Shown: piece by piece, positions 26,601-41,600 of the stretch | Layout: every line of letters starts with the position of its first letter | Numbering within the stretch: position 1 is the stretch's first letter | DNA from: an uncultured Ruminococcus sp. | Lineage (GTDB): Bacteria; Bacillota; Clostridia; Oscillospirales; Ruminococcaceae | Direction of reading: 5' to 3' | Length of the DNA: 64,000 nt | Assembly (NCBI GenBank): GCA_902787825.1 | Contig: CADAHS010000005.1 | Coordinates: forward strand, 1-64,000 | Translations under genes and position numbers: made by a program | Notes under the pieces: model-generated | What the model saw: the letters and a program-made list of their open reading frames with translations, nothing else | What the model was told of the DNA's origin: nothing | Database searches by the model: none

Positions 26601-29600
26601 TGCCCTGATGATAGCACATCTTTGCTGCTCACCGCCTGAGCACTGCGACGGAAGGTGCGTTTTTATCTCCGATATCCCCATTTGTTCAAACAGCTCATCA
26701 GCTTTTTTGTCTGTCTCGGCTGCGGGTACACTTTTATCAAGGTATGCAGGTACGACCACGTTTTCAAACATGGTCATATTGCTGACAAGGTGCATTTTCT
26801 GGAACACAAAGGCAAAGTCCTTGCGTCGGAGCAGAGTTAGCTCCTTCTCGCTGAGCTTCACAAGATCTCTGCCATTGTAGATCACCTCGCCCGAGGTAGC
26901 TCTGTCCATTCCGCTGAGTGCGTACAGAAGCGTAGATTTTCCGGAACCCGAAGCTCCCATCACAACGGTAAAGTCGCCCTTGAAAACATCAAGGTCAAGG
27001 TCGGTCAGAACATGATTCTGCACTCCATTGGCTGCGAATGATTTGCAAAGCTTTTTTGCGCTTAAAACTATTTCTTTCATTGTGTGTTCTCCTTTGTATT
27101 TCTTGACGGTCTTTGGACTATAAACAGTATAACACAGCCAAGATTAAGGAATCTTTAAGAGTTGAGATCTTTCAGTCTGTAAAAAGCTATTAACAGTTAT
27201 TCAGAAACGGGAAGCTGAATGGTGACTTCAAGTCCGGGATCCTTGTTCCGGATCGACACATCGCCGCCTGACTGCTGCGCTATATACTTTACTATATACA
27301 GTCCCAGACCCGAACCGCTTTTGTCTGAGCAGTTGCTGCCACGGTAGAACTTATCAAATACAAACGGCATATCCTCGTCGGGTATCCCTTTTGCATAGTC
27401 ACGGACATACACAAAAAAGCTGCCATCTCGTTTTGCTATGGAGATATCTACTTTTGTGCCTGCATATTTCTCTGCGTTGCCGATGAGGTTGCCAAAAAGC
27501 TGTTTCAGCCTGCTGCGGTCAGCAAGGACATATGCTGAGAACATCGGCGGTTCAAAGCTTACAGTATCTGAAACTGCGGTCTCTTTGACGACCTCTTTTA
27601 CAAGTTCGCACAGATCTGTCCTCTGCGGCTGCATTTTCAAAGCATTCAGCTCGCCTATCGAGTGGATTATCATATCGTTGGTGAGCCTGGTTATCTCCTC
27701 GGACTTTTTATTTATGACATCAAGATATGAATACATTTCCTCCGTGTCGGAATAAAGCCCGTTGACAAGCGCTTCGGAATAGGCTGTGATAGATGCGACA
27801 GGGGTTTTGAGATCGTGTGAAAGCGAAGCGATAACTGTTTTGTTATTGTCTATGGCTTCCCTTTCACAAGCCCTTGCCTTAACGATCTCACGCCGCATAT
27901 GGTCAAACGCCCATGTGAATTTTCCAAAGTAGTTCGTTCGTTCAAAATCAAGAGGCTGATCGAAGTCCCCGGAGGCTATCTTGTCGGCAAATCTTTCAAG
28001 CTTTCTGAACGGTCTGATCATACTGAAATATATGTATGTCACCGCTGCACCGATGACCAGCGCTGCACAGCCGCAGACGATCCACAGACCGAGGGTGTTT
28101 TTACGATCCTTATCAGTGTTTTTAACAAGCTTCTGGATCAGGATCATTTTCTGCTCAGCCTTGTCCAGCTCGCCTTCTGAGATAAGGTTTCGTGCTTCGT
28201 TTGCGCTGACGGATATCTGTGAAAGCTCGTTTACCGCAAACGGTTCAGTATTATATGCGATGATCGCTGCGGCGATAACAGGTATCAGCGAAAGCAGCAA
28301 GCCTATTATAAACGGTTTTGCTTTCAAGAGCCCTTCACCTCCAGAACATAGCCGACCTTGCGCACGGTCTTGATGAACTCAGGCTTTGCGGGGTCAGATT
28401 CAAGCTTTTCACGCAGCCAGCGGATATGTACCGCAAGTGTCGAAGGTTCGACCTCGCTGAAAGCTCCCCAGACCTGTGCAAAGATCCTGTCTTTTTCAAC
28501 GACTGTATTTATATGCTCACAAAGATATGCAAGCAGGTCGAATTCACGAAGCGACAGCTGGACAGGCTTGCCGTTTTTTTCGACAGTGCGTGAGGTTATG
28601 TTCACTCTGACATTGCCAAAGCTTACTATCTGTTCAGCCTTGTTATTCTTGAAGGTCCGGCGAAGCAGAGCGTTGACCCTTGACAAAAGCTCCCTCATAG
28701 AATACGGCTTTGGAAGATAGTCGTCACCGCCGATGTCAAAGCCGGTCACTCTGTCGTCCTCCTGCGTTCTTGCGCTTGCAAATATAACAGGCACCTCGCA
28801 GGCTTCACGGAGCTGACGGCAGACATCAAAGCCTGTTCCGTCAGGCAGGTTGACATCAAGCAGCACGAGATCGAACCTGTTGTCGGTAAGAAGCTCATAC
28901 GCCTTATCGCAGCTGTCTGCAAGCATAACGCTATATGAGTAGCTTTCAAGCATTTTCTTGATAATGAACGAAAGCGAGCGGTCGTCATCAACGATGAGTA
29001 TCTTCGCCCTCAGATCAGATATATTAGCCATTTGCGTCACCTCCTATGAATTCCTCACGGGTGAAATAAACGTCACGATACTTTTTCGGGGTCATGCCTG
29101 TATGCATACGAAAGGCAGCGGTAAAGGCACTTTGCGAGGAATATCCCAAAGATATGGAGATATCAAGTATAGAAAAGTCAGAGTACCTCAGAATGTTCTT
29201 CGCAGTTTCGATCTTGGCTTTAATGATATAATCCTTAATGCCCATTCCAAGTTCCTTGGAAAAAAGCTTTGAAAGATAGCTGGGATTGAGATTTTCACGC
29301 CGGGCAAGCATTGAAAGAGTTATATTCTCATGCAGGTGCTCATAGATATAGTCCGAGCACCTTTTGACGTGCAGCGAAATTGCAGAGCCTTTACGGATAT
29401 CACGCATTCTTTGCGCCATATCGAGCTGGAACTGCTCCATTGTATCAAGCACCTCGTCAACAGTACGGCAGACATCTCCACGTTTGATATAAATATCGCT
29501 GAGGGTATATGCAACGTTGTGATCCATTCCCGCATCTACGCACATTCGTGTGACGACTGCAACACCGACAACAAGATGATACATCACATTTCTCAACGGG

Positions 29601-32600
29601 TCGTCAGAGAGCTGACCCTTACCCTCGTAAAAGCTTTCACGAGGGCGTTTGAAGCCTTCTTTGAGGGCATTGACGTCCCCCTCGATAACATCGTGATAAC
29701 GACCTATCTCATCATGAAATGTCGTTCTGGTGAAGCCTGTTTCCTTCTGAACGAACAGGCGGTAGTTAAGGTCACGGTTGGTATTCATTGCATATCCTCC
29801 TGACTTCTGCATATTTTAGCGGTTCAATTTCAGTATATATATTGTATCATATTTTTGATAAAAACGCAACGGTTTTGACAAAAATATTCGTATGGGCGAT
29901 ATAAGCAGATCAGAACAAATTGATGCAATAAAGAAACCGCACTGACCACAAAAGAACAAAGGTCAGTACGGTTTTTAATCAATATGGTTATCCGGCGTTG
30001 TTTCTAATAATATCTTCCCGGCAGATCGCTGTTTTGCTCTCTCTGCATTTTTTCAAGCTTTTTGCGGCGTTCTCTGAAAACCATCCACAGCAAAAGTGCT
30101 GCGACAGCAAGACCAAATACGATCATGGCAACACCGCCGCCTTTATTGCCTTCGTCGATAAGACTTACACCCATCAAAACAAAAATACCGATAAAAGCTG
30201 CATAGATAAGCAGCAGAATTATTATAAATATGACCCTCAGCGGTCCGGGGACACGCTTACTGCTTGCTCCTGCGAACAATCCCTCAAAAAGCATTTCAAG
30301 TATAAATTCTATCAGAATGTCCATTGTGAAATGCCTCCCTGTCATTCACAGATCATCTGAATAAAAGCTCCCAGTAAAACTTTCTGCTGCACACAGGAAA
30401 ATCGTTGAGCACGCCATGCTCGGGGTCGTAAAATGTGCCTTCGCAGTACAGTGACCAATGCCAGCAGCGTGGGGTCTCAAGGCTGAGTAATGCAAGCTTT
30501 GGCAGGTCATTTTTCGACTGAGCCTGTTTACGCTGCTCAGACATCGTAACACCGCCGTCGGCAAATGCCTTTCTCATTTCAGCAAGCGTTGTTTCCCGAT
30601 CGTTGGAAAGATATTCTACTATCTGCTCAACAGGCTTTTTCAGCACCATCGCCAGCACAGCCTGTCCGCACTGGAGATCGGTAGGCTCGTGGATATACTC
30701 TATTTTCATATCGTTATCTTGTCAAGAGTTTCGCCGACCTTATCATGTATAACAAGATCGCACTGATCGTCTATCGCAGTCGCATCACGGTTTATCTCGA
30801 CAAGGTACTTTCCCCTGAAATAGCGCACAAGTCCCGCAGCAGGATAGACGGTCATAGAAGTACCTGCAATTATGAGCGTGTCGCAGGTCGCTATCGCACT
30901 GATAGCCCCGTTGAGAGTGTCACTGTCAAGACCTTCCTCATAAAGCACGACATCAGGCTTGATAGTTCCGCCGCACTCACATTTCGGAACACCTGTGGAA
31001 TCGGTTATCGCTTCTATGCCATAGAACTTTCCGCACTTGGTACAATAATTGCGGTGCACGCTTCCATGAAGCTCATACACTTTTTTATTGCCTGCAAGGG
31101 TATGCAGTCCGTCAATATTCTGAGTAACGACTGCGGTGAGCTTCCCTGCCTTTTCAAGCTTGGCAAGCTTGATATGAGCCTTGTTTGGTTTTGCATCAAG
31201 ACATATCATCTTATCACGGTAAAAATCGTAAAACTCTTTGGTATTTTGCACAAAAAAGGTGTGGGACAAGATCTGCTCAGGCGGATAATCATATTTCTGA
31301 TTATAAAGACCGTCCACCGAACGGAAATCGGGTATGCCGCTTTCGGTGGAAACTCCGGCGCCGCCGAAAAACACAATGCTTTTTGAATCGTTGATGATCT
31401 CCTGCAGTGTCATTTGAATACACTCCTTTTTCAGAAATTAAGTTATAAGAGTCATTTTGCAGGCTCTTACATCTATTATACCAGAACAGTTCTGATTGTC
31501 AACCGTTTCAGCCCTTAAAGCCCATAGGATTTTTACCGTTCTTGGACTTGTGCGGAGTTTTCTTTGGCTCAGGTCGTGTATTCTTATCAGGCTCCTGCGG
31601 CTCATCGTCCTGCTCGACATCCTGCTTATCCAGCAGCAATGCGATCGCACAGCTTCGTGTCACAAACATTATCCGTGCATAAGTATAGTTTTCAAAACAA
31701 TCGTAGATACGCCCTGCGCTGTATGTACCTGCATAGACAGTCTTCACGCTGTTTGCAACATAACCGATCCTGTCGATGAACGGCAGGAAAACTCCGATCG
31801 CTTCCTTGTCGTACTGATTGTCAGGCTCTTTGATAAGACGTACTATCCGCCCGACCTCGTAAGGCTTCTTACCGTAAAACATATCAAGACAGTTGATGGT
31901 GATAAAAATAGCTTCGTCCGTAGTTTTCATAGTTTAACACTCCTTTCATTATTATCATAATATCACATCAGAACCGATTTGTGGGTAATTTTTTTGGACA
32001 GTTAAAAGCTGCGCAAGCTTAAATGTACATATTTTTGTACAGCTATCCCAATGCTGCGATCGCTGATACTGCATTTTGCCGCCAGTTGACTAAAAGCAAA
32101 CTGAAAACAAAAAAGAAGGATCTGCAGCGTAATATCGCTTCATTTTAATGGCTGTACTGCAAGCAATTTACTACCAAGCGTCAATTTACAGCGTCTGACG
32201 GGAATTTACATTTTATTGCATTGAAAACATCTGTCCATTTGCACAGCACAACAGGGTTCAAATTGTGTAAATACACCAATATTTTCACCCGTAACCTTGA
32301 CAATATCATAAAGTAGTGGTATAATAGCTAAAAGAGTATGTATGTGCGAATTAATAAATATTTGGTTAGATTTTTGCATCATTTTTGTATACCTTATTCA
32401 AACGCTTAAACAAATACAAATCGTCAGGAGAGTCAATTATGAAGTGTGAAAACTGTCAGGCAGAGCTTACCCCTACCAGTACCAAATGTGAAAAGTGCGG
32501 TGCTCTGATTTTACAGAACGTAGAAGGCTTCGATCACACCAAGGAGATCGAGAAAAAGCTCAAGGAGATGCTTGAAAAGCACGGCAAGCGCATTGTGCTG

Positions 32601-35600
32601 AACAATCTCAAATTCGTAGCTTTGCTAAACGACTGGATCCCTGAGTACGATCAGGAACGCAGTCTGCTCAAAAGCATGATCGAGGCAAACGTTGTCAAGA
32701 ACATGATAAAAGAAGAAACTCCGGATATGGCTATCATGAAAGCCAAGAGCTATATGCTGCACAAGCTGTTTCTTTCTGAGAACGCTGTTGAGTTCGTTGT
32801 AGTATGCTTCGCTTATATGCTCAACGCTCCTTACGTTTCTCCAAAGAGGACAAAGGACGAGGACGAGATCAAGAAGGAAGAACAAGAGGCTCAGGAGCAG
32901 GAAAAATTCAAGGCAAAGAACATCATGGAAAAGGTGTTCACAAAATCCAACGCTCTCAAGTATAAGATCTTCAAGAACGTAGATGTTCCGGAAGGCTATA
33001 CGATGATAGACGATTTCTGCTTTGACAAGTACGGCATAAAGACTGTTAAGCTTCCGGACACAGTGCTGAAGATCGGTGAGTACGCTTTCTCAGAGTGCAA
33101 GAACCTCAAAGGCGTTGCTCTTCCGGATTCACTCAGAATAATAAAGCAGGGTGCGTTCAGCGACTGTACAAAGCTTACGGTAATAAATATCCCGCAGGGC
33201 GTTCTGGAGATCGAGGACAATACATTCCAGTTCTGCAAAGAGCTTGAAAAGGTCGAGATCCCAGACTCGGTAGGAAGCATCGGCGCTTCTGCCTTTCTTG
33301 GCTGTGAAAAGCTCAGAAAGCTTTTCCTTCCGGACAGCATAAAGTTCATAGACGATGACGCTTTCTCGTATTGTCCGGAACTTACGATACGCTGCTACGC
33401 TAACTCATATGTTCATAAATACTGCCTTAACAACGGCATCGACGTTGAGACAGTTTCTACAGGTACAGACCTGAAAACCAAGAATATAAGGGAGGACTAA
33501 CGGAAAATGACAGAACTTAAGATCGGCCAGGAAGTCGAACTTGAATACGGCGGAACTGCCAAAGTCCTGAAGGTCATCGGCAGCGGCGGTCAGGGTGTCG
33601 TTTATCTGGTCGAGTTCAACGGAATGCAGTGGGCTTTGAAATGGTACGACATCAACAAGATCAAAAGACCCAAGGAATTCCGCAACAATATTCAGAACAA
33701 CATCAACGATGGTGCTCCAAGCAACAAATTTCTGTGGCCGAAATATCTTACGAAAGAAATGCCGGACGGTACATTCGGTTATCTGATGGAGCTAAAGCCT
33801 GCAAGCTTCGATTCATTTGTTGATATCCTCAATACATACAAGCTTGTGGTCGATCCGCTTTCGGGAAGAGCTGTGAAAAAGAACGTCCGCTTCACAAGCC
33901 TCTATGCAATGGTGACTGCGGTAATAAATATCGCTAACGCATTCAGACAGCTCCACCGTGCAGGAAAGAGCTATCAGGACCTTAACGACGGCGGTTTCTT
34001 TATCAACGTTGATACGGGTGCGGTACTGGTCTGCGACTGCGATAACATCGCTCCGGACGGAAGCAACTTCGGTATCGGCGGAAAGCCGGGTTATATGGCT
34101 CCCGAAGTCGTAAGGGGTACCACAAAGCCAAATGTACAAACGGATAAATATTCGCTTGCTGTCGTGCTTTTCAAGCTTCTTTTCAGAGGCGACCCGATGG
34201 AGGGCGAAAAGGTTATAAAGGATATCTGCCTCACTGAATCCTCCGAGCTTAAACACTACGGTCAGAACGCCGTTTTCGTTTACGACCCGGACGATGCTTC
34301 AAACAGACCAGTCAGAGGTATCCACGACAATGTCATCAAGTTCTGGAGACTGTACCCTGATTATATCAGAGATGCATTCATTCATTCTTTCACCACCGGT
34401 ATCAAAGATCCTAACAAGCGTATCATCGAGAACGAGTGGCAGAAGATGTTCATCAGACTTCGTTCTGAGATAATCATGTGCGGCTGCGGAAGAACGAACT
34501 TCACTTCAATGTTCGTTCCTATCGACGAAAAGACCTATCAGTGCCCTAAGTGCGGTATGCAGTTCGGATCACTGGGATTCAGCAACCGCTCTTACAGAAT
34601 GCCGCTGTACCTGGGCTGCAAATTCTACAAGTGCGAGATAGACCCGGATTCCGACGACTTCCTCAGCGTTGCCGGCGAGCTTGTCGAGAATTCACTCAAG
34701 CCGGGTGTGCTTGGTATCAAGAACATTTCCGACAAGACATGGCGTGTAAAAATGCCGGACGGCGTTTTCTACAACATCGAATCAGGCAAGGGCTTCCCCG
34801 TATGGCCGGGACTTGAAATAGATTTTGGAAATATAAAAGCACAGATCTGACCTTTGGGAAATTAAAGAATTTTGGATAAAAGGAGTTTTATTTATGAGCA
34901 AAAAAAATAACATCAAGGAGAACACCCAGGGACAGGGTGCAAGTGTTCTTGATTTTGATGATGACGATCCGCTTAGTGCCACCAGCGTTTCAAAGAAAAG
35001 CCTGGTAATCTTCTTCCTTATCGACACATCAGGAAGTATGAGAGGCACAAAAATGGGTGAGCTTAACACCGTTATGGAGGAGCTTATCCCAGAGATCCGC
35101 CGGGTAGGTGAAGCTGATACTGACGTTAAGCTTGCTGTCCTCACATTCTCTACCGATGTAAAATGGATGTACTCACAGCCTATAAACATCGAAGACTTTG
35201 AGTGGACCCGTCTTAACGCTGACGGCGTTACAAGCATGGGCGCTGCTTTCAAGGAGCTTTCAGTAAGAATGTCCAGAAACAGCTTCCTTAACTCGCCTTC
35301 CCTTTCATTTGCACCTGTTATCTTCCTTATGACAGACGGCTATCCTTCTGACGATTATCAGGCTGGTCTGAAGGCTCTTCAGTCAAACAGCTGGTACAAG
35401 TTCGGTCTGAAGGCTGCCCTTGGTATCGGTCAGGAAGCTAACGACGATATGCTCGCTGAGTTCACAGGCACAAAGGATACAGTTGTTCACGCTTATTCCG
35501 GCGGTCAGCTCGCTCAGATGATCAAGGTCGTTGCCGTTACTGCTTCTCAGATCGGAAGCAAGAGTATGACTCTTTCCAACGAGACCGGTGAGGAAGTTGA

Positions 35601-38600
35601 AAACGAGGACGTTTACGCTGCAAAGCAGAAGCTTCTCGGTCAGCAGATCCAGGAGTTCGTTGGCGACAAGAACAATGGAGATGTTCCTTTCGATATTGGT
35701 TGGTAATCTCTAATAAAAATTATAATCGTAAAGGAGAATCGTCCCTATGTTTAAGGGTTTCAGCCACTCTGTAAAGGGTGCGAGCCATGAGGCGAGCGGA
35801 CTTGTCTGTCAGGACAGCTCTGCACATTTCGAGTGCGACTATTACGCTGTCGGTGTTGTTGCAGACGGACATGGAAGCAAAAAGCATTTCAGAAGCAATA
35901 TGGGCTCTCAGTTTGCTGTTGAAGCTACGCTTGATACCGTCGCAAACTTCTATAAGGATGTGGAAAGCTTTGAAAAGACCTTCCCTCTCAATCATAAGTT
36001 TGTTATTAAAAGAATGGAAAAGCAGATCATCGCAAACTGGAACACCAAGGTAGCTGCACATCTGAAATCGACTCCTGTTACCGCTGCGGAAAGAAGTAAA
36101 TTCAGCAGTGATGAGTTCGATCAGATACCGCCTGAGTCTTACTATGGCACCACACTTATCGCTGTTGTTGCCGGCAGAGGCTTTACTTTCGGTATGCAGA
36201 TAGGCGATGGAAGCCTCGTTGCCGTTTTTGAGGACGGTGAGACTGTCAATCCTATGGAGTACGATGAATCAGCTCCGGCTAACATCACCGCTTCCCTTTG
36301 CAATGCAAGTGCCGCTTCATATTTCAACGGATTCTTCGTTGACAAAAAAAGGCTTATCGCTGCTTATGCTTCGACCGACGGTCTTTATACATCTTTCGGA
36401 AGCGAGTACGATTTCATCGACTATCATACCATTATTACCAGCCAGCTGGCTGTTTCAAGTGAGTTTGAAAGTGCTGTTATCAAAAATATCGTCAAGAGAT
36501 CACATTTCGGTACTCAGGACGATGTCTCGCTTTCATGTGTTTACGATGCAGATCTCATTGCATCATCAGCAGACCTTCTTAATAAGAAAGTCGCTGAAAA
36601 CAAGCAGAAGGCTGCGGAAAGAAAAGCAAAGCTGCTTCAAAGAAACTGATACGAAAGGATCATAGGTGGATATTATGGTTATAAGCCAGTTTTATAATAC
36701 TGCCAAAAGCTACGCTGAAAAAATCAAAGAAGAAAGACCTGCTATCTACATTGAGCCTGACTTTAGCATTACGCTTATTATTGCAGATAACGACCAGGAA
36801 ATATTCACGGGTGTCACCTCTGTAAAGATCAACGAAGGCAACGTGGATACTATCCATTCGGAAGCGGTCGCTATTATGTCTATGATCGCTGCAAAGAAGG
36901 CGAAGGCAAAGCAGATGATAACAGTTTCATTTGCTGATCTGAAGGTTATCAAGCCTTGCGATGAATGTCTGGATATGCTGCTTGATGCAGATCCAGATAA
37001 CGGAAAGTGCGAGATAGCTATCAACTTTACAAATTCTGAAACTGCGATCAACCTCAAATCACAGGCTACAAATATCTCCGCTGATTTCCTGGAGAAGGAC
37101 ACGAAGGCTGAGAGCGTTCCTGATCTGGGTGCTCCTGCCGAGTTCGTTTCGGGATTTGAGTTTGATGCCGATAATCCGTTCCTTGCTGAGAGTGACGAAG
37201 CCGTGGAAGAGGTCAAGACTCTTGCATCAGAGGCTGAAAAGAAACCTGTTCAGCCAGATTCATTGCAGCAGCCGCCTGTTGGTGGAGCTATCTATCAGCA
37301 GCAGGGATTTATGCAAGGTGTTTACCAGCAAGGATTTATGATGCAGCAAGGCGTTTACCAGCAGCAGGGATATATGCAGCAGCCCGGTGTATATCCTCAG
37401 GGATACGTTCAGCAGCAACCGGGTGTTTATCCTCAGGGATACGTTCAGCAGCAGCCCGGTGTTTATCCACAGGGATTTGTTCAGCAGCAGCCAGGTATGC
37501 AGGGTGTTCCAAGCAATGCTTATGCTCAGGGTGCTAACAAATCGGTACATATTTCTGATGTTATCGGAGCGGCTCACGATGAGAAATTTGAACCTGTTCC
37601 GGCTGCTTCAAAGTACGCAGAGAATTCCGAAGGTGTTTTGAAGCAAAGACTTGCAAGCTTGTTTGATGAGACCGAGGATGAAGAAGGTACACACAATGCA
37701 ACCGCTTCAAAGGACGATCTTGAGAGCATGGCAAAGGAAATGAAAAAGAACGCAAAGACTAACGCAAAGCTCAAAAATAAATTCTGATATAAAAGGCTGT
37801 AACAGACAATTCCCTGTTACAGCCTCTTTTATCTTTTATATATTTGCATCAAAAAAAGACCTGCCTTCACGGACAGGTCTGAATTATTATTACTTGAATT
37901 TGATACCAAGCTTATTACTGAGCATATGGTACATTTTCATCTTAACGTCATTCTTCTGCTTTTTGTAAATGAACATTACAAGTCCGCAGGCAACTAATGA
38001 GCCGATAAGCGCAACTACGATCTTGAGCGCAACGGATTTAACAAGAATGATAGATAATGCAAAAATAATAACTACAGCAACAGCCATCAGCGGAATGCAG
38101 AAAGACTGGAATGTCCGGCTGGTAACTTTAATATAATGCAGAATATCCTTCTTGCTGAATGCATTATAATTTCTTGCGATAAATGTATCCGGTCTCGCCC
38201 AAGCATAGAAATCCTTCATTGTCTTGAACTCAATAAGATAATTTGAACCTGTTGAGGTAACACGGTAATCAAGCTGGAACCCGCCATTCTTGAGTTTTCT
38301 TGCGTCCATAATATGAATTATGGTACCTGTTTCTGCCTGCTTAGGGAGTGTCTTTGTTACAAGAAACTTTCCATCGACAGCGTCTCTGATATCTTTAAGG
38401 ATATATGCCATGATCTGATCTTCCTTCCTGACAAAAAGCGGTCTAATCTGCGTTTTTACATTAGTTTAGTCTTGATATGACCTATTACTATAATTCTAAC
38501 ATATTTTCTTTGAAAAAACAATAGCAATTCTTCGCTTTTTACATTTTAAACAAGTGGATCGTTGATTTCGCCAACAAATTAAACAATTTGCACATTAAAA

Positions 38601-41600
38601 TCAATAATGATCACTATGATTATTCTTCATTTTTCTTGACAGAATCAATAAGAGAATTTATCTGCTTGATCGCATCATTTACAAGCTTGGTATTCTCGCT
38701 TGCTACACCGATATTCTCGTCGAAAGATTCGAGTGATTTCATCGTTGTTTCAAGTATAGTAGCCATCTGTTTTACGCTGTTTTCGTCCATCGTTGTATTC
38801 TTATTGCAGAATGCAATGATATTTTTGAGCAGCTCGTTGACGGTATCCTTCTTCTCGGCAGTCTTAACGCCAGCCTCGTCGATCTTGCTTATGCTTTCGC
38901 TGATAGACTTAGCCTTTTCAGAGATCTTAGCAGAAAGCTCCTCATACTTCTTAGTTTCTTCTTCGATCTTAGCGTTATCGGCAGCTACAACAGATTTTTG
39001 CTGTGAATAATTCACGCAGCTCTGGATGATATTGATACCTCTGTAAATTGCAGTTGCCAGATCACGACAGGTCTTGAATCCGCAATTCCCGCAGTTGATA
39101 GCTCTCTGAGCTTCTGTAGACTTACCCATCTGTTCAAAGATCGGTTCAAGGTCTGCATCTGTTGGAACAGGCGAAGCACGGCGAGGAGTAAATGTTCTGA
39201 CAAAGTCGTTAAGATCGAGCTCATCATCGAGCTTTCTGAATGCTTTTTCGTCACCGAATTTAAGCTTACCTTTGTTCTTAGCTTTAGATCTTATATCAGC
39301 TTCCATAGCTTTGAAGCTTGCGATAACTTCGTAGCTTGTTTTTGCGCTGCGATCCGTACCTGAACCATATCCGCAGCCATAATCACACGAAAGCATATCA
39401 AACACACTCGGGAGGTTCTTGGCTTCAGTTCTTGAATACAGTGAGATCTCATCAGCAACTCTCTGAGTACCCGATGAATAAATAGCGTTTATATCGAGAT
39501 TGAAGTTGAGCAGATTATCACAAAGTCCGCCCGGTCGAGAACACAGACCGCCGATCATACCCGGTCTTTCAAAGCTCTCATACTCAAAGTTCGGATAATT
39601 CTCCTTAGGAATAACAATATCGTTCTTTTCAAAATACTCCATGAGTTTTTTGAAAGTGATGTTATAGTCGATCAAACCGGTCTCAGCGCACTCATATTTT
39701 CTTGCGATACAAGGTGAAAGAACGACTAATTTCTCATTTCTTCTGAGATAATTCTTTATGTACACAGCGCTGCAAAGCGTCGGGCTGCATATAGGCGGGA
39801 GGTTCTGAACAAGGCTTGGGTGATACATTGAAATGTAATTTACCACTGAGCTGCATGATTCGCTGATAACGTTACCAACATTATTGGAATCAACTACGCC
39901 AAGCATAGCCCATGTATAGATATCCGCACCAAATGCACCGTCAAAGATAAGGAAGCTTTTCTTTCTGAACCACTCCAGAATTCCCTTCCACTGGTTCGGG
40001 AAAGCGGTTTTGATCGCCGGATCAACGATGATAGCATATTTGCTGTCACTTATTTTTGACATAAACACAGCGGTATCATCGACATAATCCCTTGCACCGT
40101 GTGTACAAGCCTCTATGCACTGACCACAGGCAATACACTTATCCGCATTGACGGTAGTATAGATCTTACCATTGTCAAGCATTTTAACGATATTAGCCTC
40201 GGGTGCCGGGCAGCATCTTATACACGCATTACACCCTACGCATTTATCAGGCCTGACAATAATTATATCCTTCATTCTAACACAACTCCTTGAAATTTGC
40301 TATTAAAAAAAATACATTCAGAAAATCACAGTGACTCAGCCATTTTAGCCAGAGCGTCAAGGTCAAGATCACCGGAGCTTGTCTTTTTCTCTTCCTTCTT
40401 CTCCGGCTTCTTATCTCCGTCGTCAGCAGCGATGGACTGTGCCATATTCATAAGCTTTTCAAGCTCTTCATTTCTCTCCTCGGAAGCTTTATCCTTAGCG
40501 TTTGCATAATTATAATCGGTTTTGCCGAGTTTAGGCTCCTTTGGAATTTCAGCCTGGATCTCTTCAGGGACAGTGAACTTAGGAACACCGTTCTTTTTAA
40601 GAGCCTTCTCTGCATCTTTAAGCATAGTTTCAGACTTCTCGATCTTCTCTGTGCCGTGGGTCTTGAGCGACTCAAACAGCTCCTTGATCTTTGCCAGATC
40701 CGTACTGATACTTTCGATATCAGAAAGCATGATAGCTTTCATATTTGAAGAAGCCGCCTTCATTGCCTCATCATCATTAATTGCCTTCGCCTCGATCTCA
40801 GCAGCTTGTTTCTCAGCGGCATAAACGATCTTAGCAGCTTTATTATTAGCCTCAATGACCATATTCTCAGCGAGCTTTTCCGAATCAGCTTTCAGATCAT
40901 CAGCCTGCTTCTTTGCGTCTGAAAGAACCATATCTGCTGATTTCTGTGCTTCAATAAACACCTTGCTGAGCATAGCAGCCTCGCCGTCAGCAACCTTATC
41001 AAGCTTATTATTAGCTTCCTTCAGATCGTCCTTGACTTTTTTAATATCGTCATTCAATGCTGCGATCTGATCGTCCTTAGCCTGGAGCTGAGCTTTAAGG
41101 TCTTCAACATTCCTTTTAAGGGTCTCATTTGAAGCCTGTACCTTAGCAAGCTCTGCGCCCTCTTTAGCGATTATATCCTCTTCTTTGGAACCGGAAGCAA
41201 ACAAATCACTGTCTTTAAGCTTATTTTCAAGCTCATAAACCTTTGTATAGAGCTGTTCAAGGACTTTATCCGTGTCCTGCTTATCGTATCCTCCGAATAA
41301 TGTTGACTTGATGAAAACTGAATCTGCCATGGATAATATCCTCCTATGAAAAAAAATGTAGCCACCCTTGCGGGGAGCTTAAAAAAGCTGCTTTTCAGGC
41401 AGCGAGAATACATTCCGAAACTCCTCTAATACTTATTAAAATTATACATCAATTTTTATAAAATGTCAATATAGATTAGGTCGTATTTCGGCATTTTATT
41501 GTTTTTTTTATTTAGTTTTTTACTTATTTTGTTTAATCATTTATGCAAAGTGACAAAAAGCCGCCCGCAGCGATCTGCATACACTGCGGGCGGAAAACTA